IMG/VR virus record: IMGVR_UViG_3300045996_000553
Coordinates: 1 to 62,055 of that record
Direction: 5' to 3' (one strand)
DNA length: 62,055 nt
Origin: a virus
A model generated the notes under the pieces. It searched no databases, was not told the DNA's origin, and worked only from the letters and a program-made list of their open reading frames with translations. Position 1 is the stretch's first letter, and each line of letters begins with the position of its first letter. The position numbers were made by a program, and so were the translations under genes. Positions 1-7,845 of this stretch are shown here, piece after piece.

Positions 1-370
1 CGGCAAAATCGAACCGGGACGTTCCGAAAGTTTGGAAGGAGCGCATTGCCTCGCTAAAGGCATGAATACCCGAACCCTCGGCGTGTGCTGTATCGGAAAT
101 CCCGGTTGGAAAGTGCAGGCCGCAAAAGCGGCTCCAAAGGAAATTACCGTTCGACCGTATTTGACGCAACGACAGTTGGACGCGCTTGTTCACTGGCTTG
201 CCGTCAACTGCAAACAATACGACATCAACCCTTTGGGAACGATGAAACGGCCTTCGGATAAGAAGACTATCCCAACCATTACGCAACATTCGGATCATGA
301 TTCCGGCAAACCCTTTTGCGCTTCCCTTCGATTAGAAGAGATTCGTAAAATGGTTGCCAAGAAATTATAG
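1..370 (+). CDS. N-acetylmuramoyl-L-alanine amidase (endolysin), C-terminal part
   Basis: This is the second part of an Amidase_2/T7-lysozyme-type endolysin whose first 63 codons lie at 61865-62055. The last two bases of the window plus base 1 form an Asn codon, and the frame stays open across the join to give 186 aa in total. The enzyme cuts the amide bond between N-acetylmuramic acid and L-Ala in peptidoglycan at lysis. GAHC followed by TRTLGVCCIGN is the family core. The later H...KPFC supplies the His and Cys expected as zinc ligands, as in T7 lysozyme. No separate cell-wall-binding domain is visible. The joined frame itself is seen in the sequence; the circularity is inferred from it. 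Confidence 0.93.
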   Translation, partial: GKIEPGRSESLEGAHCLAKGMNTRTLGVCCIGNPGWKVQAAKAAPKEITVRPYLTQRQLDALVHWLAVNCKQYDINPLGTMKRPSDKKTIPTITQHSDHDSGKPFCASLRLEEIRKMVAKKL

Positions 371-381
371 GAGATATTCAA

Positions 382-534
382 ATGGGATTGCTTGAACTTT
401 TGATCGTTATTCTTTTGATTTGCTGGCTAATGGGAGGAGTGTTCAGCATTGGCGGAAGTCTCCTGAACGTTCTCCTCGTTATCGCCATTGTGCTAGTCTT
501 GGTTCGGCTTATTCAGGGAAGAAACGTAATCTAA
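382..534 (+). CDS. Small two-helix membrane protein, Lmo0937/DUF5670-like, possible second holin
   Basis: A 50-aa protein starts at ATG 382 behind the ribosome site AGGAGAT. Two hydrophobic segments (about residues 3-20 and 26-43) flank a short GG-containing turn, and the tail is basic (RLIQGRNVI). Pattern and length resemble the Lmo0937 family of Gram-positive membrane proteins. Its position immediately after the endolysin gene suggests a lysis role such as holin or antiholin, which is inference. Its stop codon overlaps, on the opposite strand, the stop codon of the primase-polymerase gene, so the two transcription units converge tail to tail with no spacer. Confidence 0.75.
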   Translation: MGLLELLIVILLICWLMGGVFSIGGSLLNVLLVIAIVLVLVRLIQGRNVI

Positions 535-545
535 ACTCCGTTTCT
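520..545. terminator. Weak hairpin across two convergent stop codons
   Basis: A 7-bp inverted repeat (AGAAACG/CGTTTCT) brackets both stop codons where the rightward late unit and the leftward replication unit meet. It lacks a long T tract, so termination here is only suggested. Confidence 0.3.
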
Positions 546-2558
546 CCTTGAACTTTTCCATCTGTGTTGCTCGATAGTCATTTCAACTTCTTCGAGCAAC
601 TTTTTTTCGTCTATTTTGCTAGGTCCGTCCTTGTCAGGATCGTAGAGTTCCACTTCGGGAACGCAAGCATAACCTTGAGCCGTCCAGATAATGCCGAACT
701 CTTCTAGATTTCTAGCTATCGTGGTTGTGCCTACTTTAAAATGCGCGGCATAGTCTTTATGCGTTCTTGGTTTTTCCAGTTCCGTAAAGTCTCGGTAAGC
801 CTCCCGTTGCGCGTCATACTTTCTAACCGGAGACATTGTTTCTTTTGCCTTTGTTCCCGGCCTCGGTTCATCGTCAGCCATTTCGGTAATTTTCGTATCG
901 AACGAATATTCGTCAATATAAAAATCCAGCTTGATGTTCTTATACTTGGAAGCAGATTTATTCCCCCGTTCAATCACGATCTGAGTAGGATTTTCACCAC
1001 TTCCGAATGCGATCATCGTTTCAGCGAAAGCATTGAGAAGCTGGCTGCCAAGCATAGTGTCTCGCAAACGTTGCGTATCCTTCAGTTCAGCCTTCGATGC
1101 ATGATGAATAATCATAATGGTTGTGTTGTATTTCACCTGCCATTTTTTTAGGATTTGCATATGGTAAGCGGCTTTTTGGAAATGATCGTCCGACAAAGCC
1201 ATTGTGTAAAAAGGGTCTAAGAAAATCGCCGTAGGACACTCGAAATGCCGTCCCTGCAACACGTCTCGCTCAAAATAGTGCAACGTATCGGGGTCGTGAA
1301 AAGAAAAGGTAGGCGCGTTATCGCGATCACTGAGCATAATATTTGGATGGTTCATAACCGGGAAGTGAAATTCTTCGTTCGCTTCATCCCACGTCGGAAC
1401 GCTTCCGCCGATTTGCCCCATACGCCGGAAGAAGATGCTCGGATGATCCTCCTGCTGAACGATATAAACCAAACCTTGTTTACGAATGGGGAATCTCTTT
1501 AAGAAAGGTTCACCTGTGGCGATACAGTGAGCCATGTGGTAGCTGAGATAAGACTTGTAACGCTGAGGGGCTGAACAGATAAATCCTCCGCTAGCGACAG
1601 GCAACCAGTCTTCGATGATCCATTCGATTTCCGCCGATCCATAACGATCCAGTCCTTCAGAAAACGTGATCGAAGGGAAACCGATCTTTGCCTTAGATGG
1701 TTTGTTCGTTGCATCTGCGCGTAAGTCATCCACAGTCTTAATCGGGATGCTTTGCTGATTCTTCCTCTCATGGGTTTTAAATACGCTAGATACGATTGTT
1801 TTAATATCCTTTGGCGCAAGCGGAGGGATGCAATATGCGTTATTCCATTCCATCGTATTGTTGTAGACTTGCTCAAAAGCAAGTCCTTTTCGTATGAGTT
1901 TGCCGACATAAGAGGCTGTGGAATCATTCCTTGACCCTTCTTCGATATAAAAAGATATTTCTTCTTCATCCGTATCCGTATCCTGATAGTAGACTTCCTT
2001 TGCAACCGTCTCAGGCTCCCGCAGACGCTCTTTAACGGCTTCGGGCAGTTCTATTACGGGAACGTCGCTCTCTACGCTGTAATCGCCTAATACGTGGTTA
2101 GAAGGGGGGATGACGATATACTGCCCGTCCGTCAGAAACTCGATGCCGGGAAGGAGTTTTACCTTCTTGCAATACAAGGCATCGTATAAAAAATAGAAGT
2201 GCCAACCGTTTCCGCCTGTCTTGACGGTATAGGTTTCCGGCAAACCATTAGGAAAAAGGATTTTTAAGGATTCGGTTCCTCCATTTCTCGGATCAACGTC
2301 CACACAGCAAAGTTTTCCCATTTTTCCAAGGGCAATACCCCAATTGGCGTTTGGAAATATAATGTTCCATCGGGCAATTTTATCCCTGCTTGTTGTAGCG
2401 GAATGGAATCCGTCTTGAACGCAAGGATGTTTCCCGTAAGGATGCTTCTCGCCTTTTTTTGTTCCACAGGAGCAGTCTCCGTTATCCGTAACGTGATGGA
2501 GGGGAAATACGGGGATTTCCTGTTCCATATACCATTTCAATTTCTCTTCTATTGTCAT
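531..2558 (-). CDS. Primase-polymerase fused to RepA-like ATPase (replicative primase/helicase)
   Basis: This 675-aa protein probably initiates phage DNA replication. The N-terminus (about 1-195) looks like a bifunctional primase/polymerase domain: it has a Cys-rich CSCG...KHPC segment (29-46), the metal-binding DVD at 87-89 and a GWHFYF motif. Residues about 207-265 resemble the primase C-terminal PriCT module. The middle (about 320-520) is a RecA/AAA_25-like ATPase with a degenerate P-loop (CSAPQRYKS), a Walker B (IFLDP) and an IIHHASK sensor-like motif. The C-terminus (about 590-650) could form a winged helix. It is the last gene of the leftward unit, 4 bases after the cytosine methyltransferase gene. 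The altered P-loop is worth noting; the overall class is clear. Confidence 0.88.
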   Translation of the reverse strand: MTIEEKLKWYMEQEIPVFPLHHVTDNGDCSCGTKKGEKHPYGKHPCVQDGFHSATTSRDKIARWNIIFPNANWGIALGKMGKLCCVDVDPRNGGTESLKILFPNGLPETYTVKTGGNGWHFYFLYDALYCKKVKLLPGIEFLTDGQYIVIPPSNHVLGDYSVESDVPVIELPEAVKERLREPETVAKEVYYQDTDTDEEEISFYIEEGSRNDSTASYVGKLIRKGLAFEQVYNNTMEWNNAYCIPPLAPKDIKTIVSSVFKTHERKNQQSIPIKTVDDLRADATNKPSKAKIGFPSITFSEGLDRYGSAEIEWIIEDWLPVASGGFICSAPQRYKSYLSYHMAHCIATGEPFLKRFPIRKQGLVYIVQQEDHPSIFFRRMGQIGGSVPTWDEANEEFHFPVMNHPNIMLSDRDNAPTFSFHDPDTLHYFERDVLQGRHFECPTAIFLDPFYTMALSDDHFQKAAYHMQILKKWQVKYNTTIMIIHHASKAELKDTQRLRDTMLGSQLLNAFAETMIAFGSGENPTQIVIERGNKSASKYKNIKLDFYIDEYSFDTKITEMADDEPRPGTKAKETMSPVRKYDAQREAYRDFTELEKPRTHKDYAAHFKVGTTTIARNLEEFGIIWTAQGYACVPEVELYDPDKDGPSKIDEKKLLEEVEMTIEQHRWKSSRRNGV

Positions 2559-2562
2559 AACG

Positions 2563-3171
2563 TTAAAAATCCCATTGAGATGCCATAGCGTTTGCTATGC
2601 CTTGAAAAGTTTGGCTTCTTATTTTCATACGCTGTTCTTTAGGCAACGCCGCAGCTTTCACATACCAAGTAGCCATTCTTTTGCCGCTTTTGAAAGTAGT
2701 GTATTCAGGTTCTACAATTTCAGTAGGCAATAGCGGCGGAAGATTCTTTAACCATAAACAGGTTTTCTTTGCTTCTTCATGTCCAAACTGCCAGGGTTGG
2801 ATGATTTGATTCGGTTTTCGCCACTTGGTAGACATTATTCCTACAGGATTTTCAATACATATTTTTTCTATATTCGATGTTGCAATCGCCATAAAGAGAT
2901 TTATCGCATTTTCTCTGTCTTGTTCTCTTGTAGGGAAGCGGTCCTTGTATTCAGGTTTAAACCATTTGTTTCCCGTTACAGTCAAATACGTGCAAGGCGG
3001 GTGAGCAATCATCAAATCCCATTCTTCATCCAGTATATCAAGCACGTCTCCTAAAATATGCGGTCCTTCCCGTTCCGTAGGCAATAAATCACAACTGAAG
3101 GCTTCATGTCCTTTTGCTATAAACGCATCCCGAACTATTCCGCTAAACTCACACGCGACTAAGACTTTCAT
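2563..3171 (-). CDS. Phage-type DNA cytosine methyltransferase
   Basis: This 202-aa protein has the compact layout of phage cytosine methyltransferase-like proteins. An N-terminal SAM-binding strand with CEFSG is followed by HPPC with Cys60, which would be the catalytic cysteine, and ENPVG at 107-111 corresponds to the ENV motif of C5 methylases. It would transfer methyl from SAM to cytosine in phage or host DNA, probably for protection from restriction. It is shorter than full C5 methylases and has no clear target-recognition domain. A terminator lies just upstream (3192-3218), so it may be read by leakage from upstream or from an unseen promoter. Confidence 0.75.
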   Translation of the reverse strand: MKVLVACEFSGIVRDAFIAKGHEAFSCDLLPTEREGPHILGDVLDILDEEWDLMIAHPPCTYLTVTGNKWFKPEYKDRFPTREQDRENAINLFMAIATSNIEKICIENPVGIMSTKWRKPNQIIQPWQFGHEEAKKTCLWLKNLPPLLPTEIVEPEYTTFKSGKRMATWYVKAAALPKEQRMKIRSQTFQGIANAMASQWDF

Positions 3172-3191
3172 TTGACCTGCTTTCAGAGACG

Positions 3192-3218
3192 AAAAAAGGC
3201 AGTCGTGAAACTGCCTTT
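3192..3218 (-). terminator. Rho-independent terminator
   Basis: A 9-bp perfect stem (bases 3195-3203 with 3210-3218) has a 6-nt loop and is followed on the minus strand by a run of T (A run at 3192-3197 on the plus strand). It lies downstream of the 85-aa gene at 3243-3500. Confidence 0.85.
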
Positions 3219-3242
3219 ATTTGAGTTAGTCTGATAAAGGTT

Positions 3243-3500
3243 CTAAGATGCTTCGCTATCCGTGTCCGGTTCTCCTTTTTGAAATGTCAGAAGAATCTTC
3301 GGAAGCGTCTCGCCTTTCAAGTATACATATTCGTGAATGATTTTGGCGGTTGTATCGATTTTTCCTTCAGGAGTTCGGATGATGGTTTTAAGCGCATCCT
3401 GAACTCCCGCAGGAATCGCGAACCTGCCTTCCAAACGAATATGGTTTTCCCCCGCATGGCTAATGCGGTCAATTTTCTTAACGTCTGTGGTAGTTTCCAT
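3243..3500 (-). CDS. Hypothetical protein (85 aa)
   Basis: I do not recognise this protein. It is soluble and mildly acidic, with no membrane segment or cysteine motif. It has its own ribosome site (CCGGAGATAATA before ATG), a candidate promoter at 3540-3568 and a strong terminator at 3192-3218. It therefore looks like an independently transcribed single-gene unit between two methyltransferase genes. Confidence 0.7.
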   Translation of the reverse strand: METTTDVKKIDRISHAGENHIRLEGRFAIPAGVQDALKTIIRTPEGKIDTTAKIIHEYVYLKGETLPKILLTFQKGEPDTDSEAS

Positions 3501-3539
3501 TATTATCTCCGGTTTAAGGGCAGACTGCCTGCCAAGGAT

Positions 3540-3568
3540 AGTTTATCATAAAGACGAAATATTGACAA
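3540..3568 (-). promoter_or_regulatory. Candidate promoter for 3243-3500
   Basis: On the minus strand TTGTCA and TAAACT are separated by 17 bases, about 40 bases upstream of the start codon. Both boxes match only moderately. Confidence 0.5.
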
Positions 3569-3570
3569 GG

Positions 3571-4212
3571 TTAGGATTTTTTCTTATAAGCGTAAGAAAT
3601 CGTCGGTTCCGCCGTATACCCCCATTGCCATAGAAACCATGAATAGTTGTGTCGCGGTCCTTTGTCTCCCGGTTTGTAAGGAATCCAACGGGGTCGCCAT
3701 GTCAAATCAATCTTCTTAGCGAACGGCGGTTTGCTGAATAGATCGTTTCTACCTGAAGCGGAATCATACTCTTTCCGAAGCAACATGGCTACGGTTCCGT
3801 TGTTCTCTTTCGTCAGTTCCAAGGCTTTGCGTATGAACTTTTCAGCGATTTTCTTGTCTTCCCCACCATACGGAGGGTTGGTTATAATGGCTTTTGCCCA
3901 AAGGTTTTCACGCATTTTTAAGAAATCTACTGTAGATTTCCCTTGTCCCTTTTCTTCGTCAATAAAATCCATGTCTTCGTAACCGTAATCAAACAAGTCA
4001 GTAGAATTTACGGCAGTAAAATATTTTTTCAATACTTCTGACATGGTTCCTGTTCCGCAAGCAGGTTCCCAAATATTCGATCTGTCTGTTAGACAAAAAG
4101 GCGGTTTGAAAAGAAACGGTATTAACGCTTCCGTCACTTCTGACGGAGTAGGGTAGAAATCCGCTTCTATCCGTTCAAAGTTAGAGTTTCCCATTGCTTT
4201 ATCGTTATTCAT
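3571..4212 (-). CDS. DNA N6-adenine methyltransferase
   Basis: A class I SAM-dependent methyltransferase of 213 aa. WEPACGTG (about 48-55) is the SAM-binding motif I and TNPPYGG (about 111-117) holds the NPPY catalytic motif of N6-adenine (or N4-cytosine) DNA methylases. The frame is open upstream to 4242, but ATG 4212 has the ribosome site GAAGGGAG about 10 bases ahead, while ATG 4242 has none. The gene overlaps the end of the sigma-like gene by 8 bases, so the two are probably co-translated. It is one of three methyltransferase genes in this block and probably modifies phage DNA against host restriction. Confidence 0.85.
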   Translation of the reverse strand: MNNDKAMGNSNFERIEADFYPTPSEVTEALIPFLFKPPFCLTDRSNIWEPACGTGTMSEVLKKYFTAVNSTDLFDYGYEDMDFIDEEKGQGKSTVDFLKMRENLWAKAIITNPPYGGEDKKIAEKFIRKALELTKENNGTVAMLLRKEYDSASGRNDLFSKPPFAKKIDLTWRPRWIPYKPGDKGPRHNYSWFLWQWGYTAEPTISYAYKKKS

Positions 4213-4834
4213 AAAACCATAACTCCCTTCGTAATTCTTCATAAATTTGGTTTTTCAACTGCGTTCCTCTGGCTCCGTCGATACCCAACGCTTTAGCCAT
4301 TTCGTAAGGACCGTTGCCTTGCATAAGCAGATAGATAACCTTCGCTTTACGCTCCGGTTTCATGCGGCCTTGCCCCATAACCTTTTCTATAGCGGCTTCC
4401 ACGTCCATTTTCAGACGTTGATGAGGCGAGAAATCTTCCGATACGCCTTTCAACAAAACCCAAAATTCGCTTACGCCTTCGTTGTCATTGTTGTAAACGT
4501 AATCGGTAGATAAACATATCTTAGGATCGTTGTCTCTAGGCGTATGAATGACCGAGTTGTTCCACCTGAGATAGTCTTCCGCGTGACGGTATTTGAAAAC
4601 TGCGTTGTAGAAATAAGTTTTGAACTTTACGCCTTGTTTCGGGCGAAAGTTCAGTATGGCTCTCCAAAACGCTTCGTTCAAGTGAGACAGCAACTCTTCA
4701 CGGTTGAATACGGTTCCGAAACCAAGAAACTGTTGCGCCGAACAATAAATCAGTCCTCGGTATCTTCGGTAGAGCACTTCTCCCGCTTCCGCGTGTTTCT
4801 TGGCGAGTTTGCAGAGTTGTTCATCCGTAAGCAT
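4205..4834 (-). CDS. Sigma-70-family-like RNA polymerase sigma factor
   Basis: A 209-aa protein with a sigma region 2-like stretch: an acidic helix HLNEAFWRAILNF followed by KFKTYFYNAVFKY, which matches the core-binding and -10-melting helices of ECF/sigma-70 factors. The C-terminal segment (MAKALGIDGARGTQLKNQ) could be the region 4 helix-turn-helix. Residues about 95-150 are unusual and acidic. It could redirect host RNA polymerase to later phage promoters, possibly the short '-10-only' sites near 37346, 44602 and 60765. That link is inference. Confidence 0.68.
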   Translation of the reverse strand: MLTDEQLCKLAKKHAEAGEVLYRRYRGLIYCSAQQFLGFGTVFNREELLSHLNEAFWRAILNFRPKQGVKFKTYFYNAVFKYRHAEDYLRWNNSVIHTPRDNDPKICLSTDYVYNNDNEGVSEFWVLLKGVSEDFSPHQRLKMDVEAAIEKVMGQGRMKPERKAKVIYLLMQGNGPYEMAKALGIDGARGTQLKNQIYEELRRELWFYE

Positions 4835-5045
4835 TTATCCTACTCTCGTGTTTTTTCGTGTAGCAGACGTAATCGACGTGCGTTTGAAGCAATTTGCCTC
4901 TGGTTGAAACCAGAATAGCGGTATCGCCTCGAATTTCCTTCAACCGGAAGGTTGCTTTACGTCCAATCCAAGAAACGTGAACGCCGTAGTTCAGAATATT
5001 CGTCAGGTCTTTTTTAGGGACTTTAACCAGAGTATCACTATTCAT
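4821..5045 (-). CDS. Hypothetical protein (74 aa)
   Basis: A basic beta-rich protein (NYGVHVSWIGRKATFRLKEI) that I do not recognise. The open frame extends to 5090, but ATG 5045 overlaps the stop codon of the 59-aa gene upstream (ATGA), the coupling style used throughout this operon, so I place the start there. It overlaps the start of the sigma-like gene by 14 bases. Confidence 0.6.
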   Translation of the reverse strand: MNSDTLVKVPKKDLTNILNYGVHVSWIGRKATFRLKEIRGDTAILVSTRGKLLQTHVDYVCYTKKHESRINAYG

Positions 5046-5221
5046 TGGACGGAAAACCAGTGATCGACATGAATAGTCATCATAACACAACCCTCTTCAT
5101 CATAACATTTCAGATTATTGTTATCGTCCGTATTATATCCTACACATTCGACTTCGATTTCTCTTGATTTGTCGATAAACTCTGATACCGTGATCCTGAT
5201 GATTTTTTCAGTTGTTTCCAT
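5042..5221 (-). CDS. Hypothetical protein (59 aa)
   Basis: A small gene fitted exactly between its neighbours. ATG 5221-5219 directly follows the stop codon of the RuvC-like gene, with an AAGGAGATT ribosome site inside that gene's end. Its TGA overlaps the next ATG. The protein starts METTEKIIRITVSEF and ends HVDHWFSVQ, with two cysteines. Function unknown. Confidence 0.7.
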   Translation of the reverse strand: METTEKIIRITVSEFIDKSREIEVECVGYNTDDNNNLKCYDEEGCVMMTIHVDHWFSVQ

Positions 5222-5671
5222 TTAAATCTCCTTTCCGAAGTAGAGAAAATAGAGCCCGTGTCGAATACTGTCTCTTTCGTGTTTGTTCTTCACATACAAA
5301 CCCATTTCTTTCAAACGGTCGTTTGTGAAGAAACCTTTCGCCATACTCGCGCTTTGATAGACGATCTTATAACCTTTGAACCATTCCTCAAGTTTTCCGA
5401 TGATCTTTGGCGTAAGCATCGGATCGTTCGTAAGAGATTTCGCTTTATGCGCGTAAATGCGGAAGGATTCGATGATGATGTAGTCAAACTCAGCCCAAGG
5501 CGGATATTCGTCCTTTATACGGTGTATAGATAGCTCTTCATAACGAACGTGCCAAGAACGCCAGTAGTTTCCTTCCACGAAAAAAGCAAAAGCAGAGGTT
5601 TCTCCTGGGTCTATGCTCAAGATGTTCAATGGCTTGCGTTTTGAAATGTCAGGTATCACGATTTCCTCCAT
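5222..5671 (-). CDS. RuvC-like Holliday junction resolvase/endonuclease
   Basis: A 149-aa protein with the RNase H-fold signature of RuvC-type nucleases: SIDPGETSAFAFF with Asp21, YIIIESF with Glu68 and KHERDSIRHG with Asp134. These acidic residues would bind two metal ions and cut branched DNA. In a phage the likely job is to resolve recombination or replication junctions before packaging. Its start overlaps the MT-A70-like gene by 23 bases. Confidence 0.8.
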   Translation of the reverse strand: MEEIVIPDISKRKPLNILSIDPGETSAFAFFVEGNYWRSWHVRYEELSIHRIKDEYPPWAEFDYIIIESFRIYAHKAKSLTNDPMLTPKIIGKLEEWFKGYKIVYQSASMAKGFFTNDRLKEMGLYVKNKHERDSIRHGLYFLYFGKEI

Positions 5672-6284
5672 TAGCGCAGAAATCGCAGGGATAACTCATT
5701 TGTGAACAAGTGCAACTCCATTCCTTTTCCAATTCATCCCCAAAAGCATCCCAACCCGGCCTACGTCGTCTTGCGAAAATTTCAAGATACGGCCCATCCA
5801 ACAGTTGTTCTATCCGGTCCTGAACCGTTTCTGGTTTCCTTGAATGAACGTTGTCGGGACGGGGTTCAAACACCCAACTCTCCATACCCTCATCCTTGAT
5901 TGGCAACGGTCTTCCTCTGGCTTGCGGAGAGGCCCACAGAACGAGTTCTCCCGCGTGTTTGATAAGGCTTGGCCTACCTCCCTGTCCGTTGATCGGCTTG
6001 CCGTCTTGTGTAGTTTTGCACCAGTCAAACGCTATTCCTCGGTAGTAGAGGTTCCAACGCTTAATGGCTTCTATGGCTACGTCAAGTTTTGGCCCTGTCG
6101 CCCATACGAAAAGAATTGATTTCGGAAGAAGAACGTCTCGCACAGGAAGATTAAAGATTTCTTCATCTGTCATCGTTTTATAATGTTTTCCGCAGGCTTG
6201 ATCTTTCGTTTGAGAGCCGTAATAGGAAACCGGATAGTCGATAACGACAACAGGATATTTTTTATCTGAAAACGAAGTAATCAA
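5649..6284 (-). CDS. MT-A70-family methyltransferase-like protein with altered catalytic motif
   Basis: A 211-aa protein aligned by eye to phage MT-A70 N6-adenine methyltransferases: GKHYKTMTDEEIFNLPV (32-48), FVWATGP, LVLWASP, EIFARRRRPGW and DAFGDE are typical blocks. The family's catalytic DPPW is replaced by DYPV at 16-19, so the enzyme may be inactive, specialised or a partner of the other methyltransferase. The C-terminus adds a cysteine cluster (CTCSQMSYPCDFC) that could bind zinc. It overlaps both neighbours slightly, so it belongs to the same operon. Confidence 0.78.
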   Translation of the reverse strand: MITSFSDKKYPVVVIDYPVSYYGSQTKDQACGKHYKTMTDEEIFNLPVRDVLLPKSILFVWATGPKLDVAIEAIKRWNLYYRGIAFDWCKTTQDGKPINGQGGRPSLIKHAGELVLWASPQARGRPLPIKDEGMESWVFEPRPDNVHSRKPETVQDRIEQLLDGPYLEIFARRRRPGWDAFGDELEKEWSCTCSQMSYPCDFCANGGNRDT

Positions 6285-6511
6285 TAGCGTCCGAAATTCC
6301 TTTCCAGTTCAAACTCATCCATGATGTATTCTCCTGTTCGGTTTCTGCTTGCTAGTTCATCTTCGCAATACTCTACGATAAAATCCTCTTCGATGTTGTT
6401 GATACTCCACTCAAGATAAGTATTCGGAACGTCTTCGATACTTTCTCCTTCGTGTTTGCCGTAGGTGAAGACGTAACTTGTCTGTGTGAAAGATAGTTCT
6501 TGTTCAGCCAT
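6281..6511 (-). CDS. DUF3820-like small protein (76 aa)
   Basis: The segment YGKHEGESIEDVPNTYLEW resembles the 'GKYKG..i.dvP..YL.W' pattern of DUF3820-type proteins, often found beside phage DNA metabolism genes. ATG 6511 overlaps the last base of the polymerase stop codon (TAATG), which argues for this start over the longer frame to 6541. Function unknown. Confidence 0.65.
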   Translation of the reverse strand: MAEQELSFTQTSYVFTYGKHEGESIEDVPNTYLEWSINNIEEDFIVEYCEDELASRNRTGEYIMDEFELERNFGRY

Positions 6512-7845
6512 TATGCTTCCCATCCTTTCAGTTCGTTCCAACGTTTCCCGTATTTCGCATCCGATTTTAAAGGAACAGCAAACCGAACAACCTTCTCCAA
6601 AGCCATATGAGATAAGATTTTCGGTATCCAGAAATCTAAAGCGTTATCATTTATTTCGAAAATTACGCTATCATGCACAGCAAGGTGCATAGTCGGTGCT
6701 TCCGGTCCATACGCCTGAAACTCCGCGTCCATATTCGTAATCGCTATACGAAGGACTTCATTCGCTCCTCCCTGGATTACAGGGTTCGGCGCAGCATACG
6801 CCTTGTTGTAAAGCCTCCCGTCTTTCAGAAGAATATCAGGAAAACGGCGAACCCTTCCCGTCCACATCTTCACGTAGCGATTTCGCTGTGCGAATGATAC
6901 GGTTTTGTCGATCCATGCTTTGATAGCGGGAAATCGCTTGTTGTAGTCGTCTAAGATATTTTTGGATGCTCCGAGTTCCGTCCAAAACAGTTTCCCTTCT
7001 TCGGTAGACCATTCAGGATAGGTTTCATCTTTCTTTCTTCGCATATTCTTTGCAAGGTAAAATCCTGTTTCTTCCGCATTTTCACACGTAAAAATATCCA
7101 TCGTTTGCAGTAAGTCTATTAGTTTCACGCCTTCCAGTCGCAGCGAGTTCACAAGTCCTTGAGGACCGGCTCCATAAATGGCTGTAAAGTTTACGCGCTT
7201 TGCAACTTGTCTCGGTATGTTAAGCAGTTCAGCCGTTTGCGTGTGAACGTCGATGCCATTGTTGTAAGCGTAAATCAGATTCGGGTCCTGCGACATATGA
7301 GCAAGAATACGAAGTTCGATCTGACTTTCATCACAGTCCACAAGCGTTTTACCGGGAGGAGATACAATGGCTCCCCGCACGTTGTAGATTTCGCTCTCCC
7401 TCGGCAGAGTTTGCAAGGCAGGACGCTTGATCGAAGCCCTACCTGCCGCCGTCAGCAAGGCGAAATCAGGATGAAGGCGATTGTTCTCATCCAAACATTC
7501 GAGGAACGGGATGAAATAAGTGTCTCTCGCTCTCCCCCATTTTCGGTAGTCGTTCAATAGCATGGCTATCGGGTGTTCGCTATCTTCCAAAGCCTGCCTT
7601 GCCGTCGATTTCATTCCTAGGACTTTACCGACCTGTGCAGGAGAGTTCAGATTGAACTCCGTTCCTGCTTGCCGATGGATTTCAAGTTCAAGTTCCGACT
7701 GTTTTTCATTGCAGTTGATAACGGCTTGGTTAACGAAATCCGTGTCGATAAGACAGCCGTTGTCCTCCATTCGACCTACTGCTTCACCATAACGACATAT
7801 ATCAATTGCTAAATCCCAAAGTCCCTGCTGTTCAAGTCCTTTCAC
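6511..7845 (-). CDS. polA: Family A DNA polymerase, polymerase domain only
   Basis: A 444-aa Pol I-type polymerase core without an exonuclease domain. Motif A is CDESQIELR, with catalytic Asp172 but Glu in place of the usual Tyr. Motif B has R212, K216, NF219-220 and YG224-225. Motif C is HDSVIF, with Asp392 followed by Ser instead of the usual Glu. It copies phage DNA and presumably works with the separate exonuclease encoded just upstream. It starts at GTG 7845, which overlaps the exonuclease stop by one base (TAGTG) behind a GGGAG ribosome site, so the two subunits are translationally coupled. Confidence 0.92.
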   Translation of the reverse strand: MKGLEQQGLWDLAIDICRYGEAVGRMEDNGCLIDTDFVNQAVINCNEKQSELELEIHRQAGTEFNLNSPAQVGKVLGMKSTARQALEDSEHPIAMLLNDYRKWGRARDTYFIPFLECLDENNRLHPDFALLTAAGRASIKRPALQTLPRESEIYNVRGAIVSPPGKTLVDCDESQIELRILAHMSQDPNLIYAYNNGIDVHTQTAELLNIPRQVAKRVNFTAIYGAGPQGLVNSLRLEGVKLIDLLQTMDIFTCENAEETGFYLAKNMRRKKDETYPEWSTEEGKLFWTELGASKNILDDYNKRFPAIKAWIDKTVSFAQRNRYVKMWTGRVRRFPDILLKDGRLYNKAYAAPNPVIQGGANEVLRIAITNMDAEFQAYGPEAPTMHLAVHDSVIFEINDNALDFWIPKILSHMALEKVVRFAVPLKSDAKYGKRWNELKGWEA

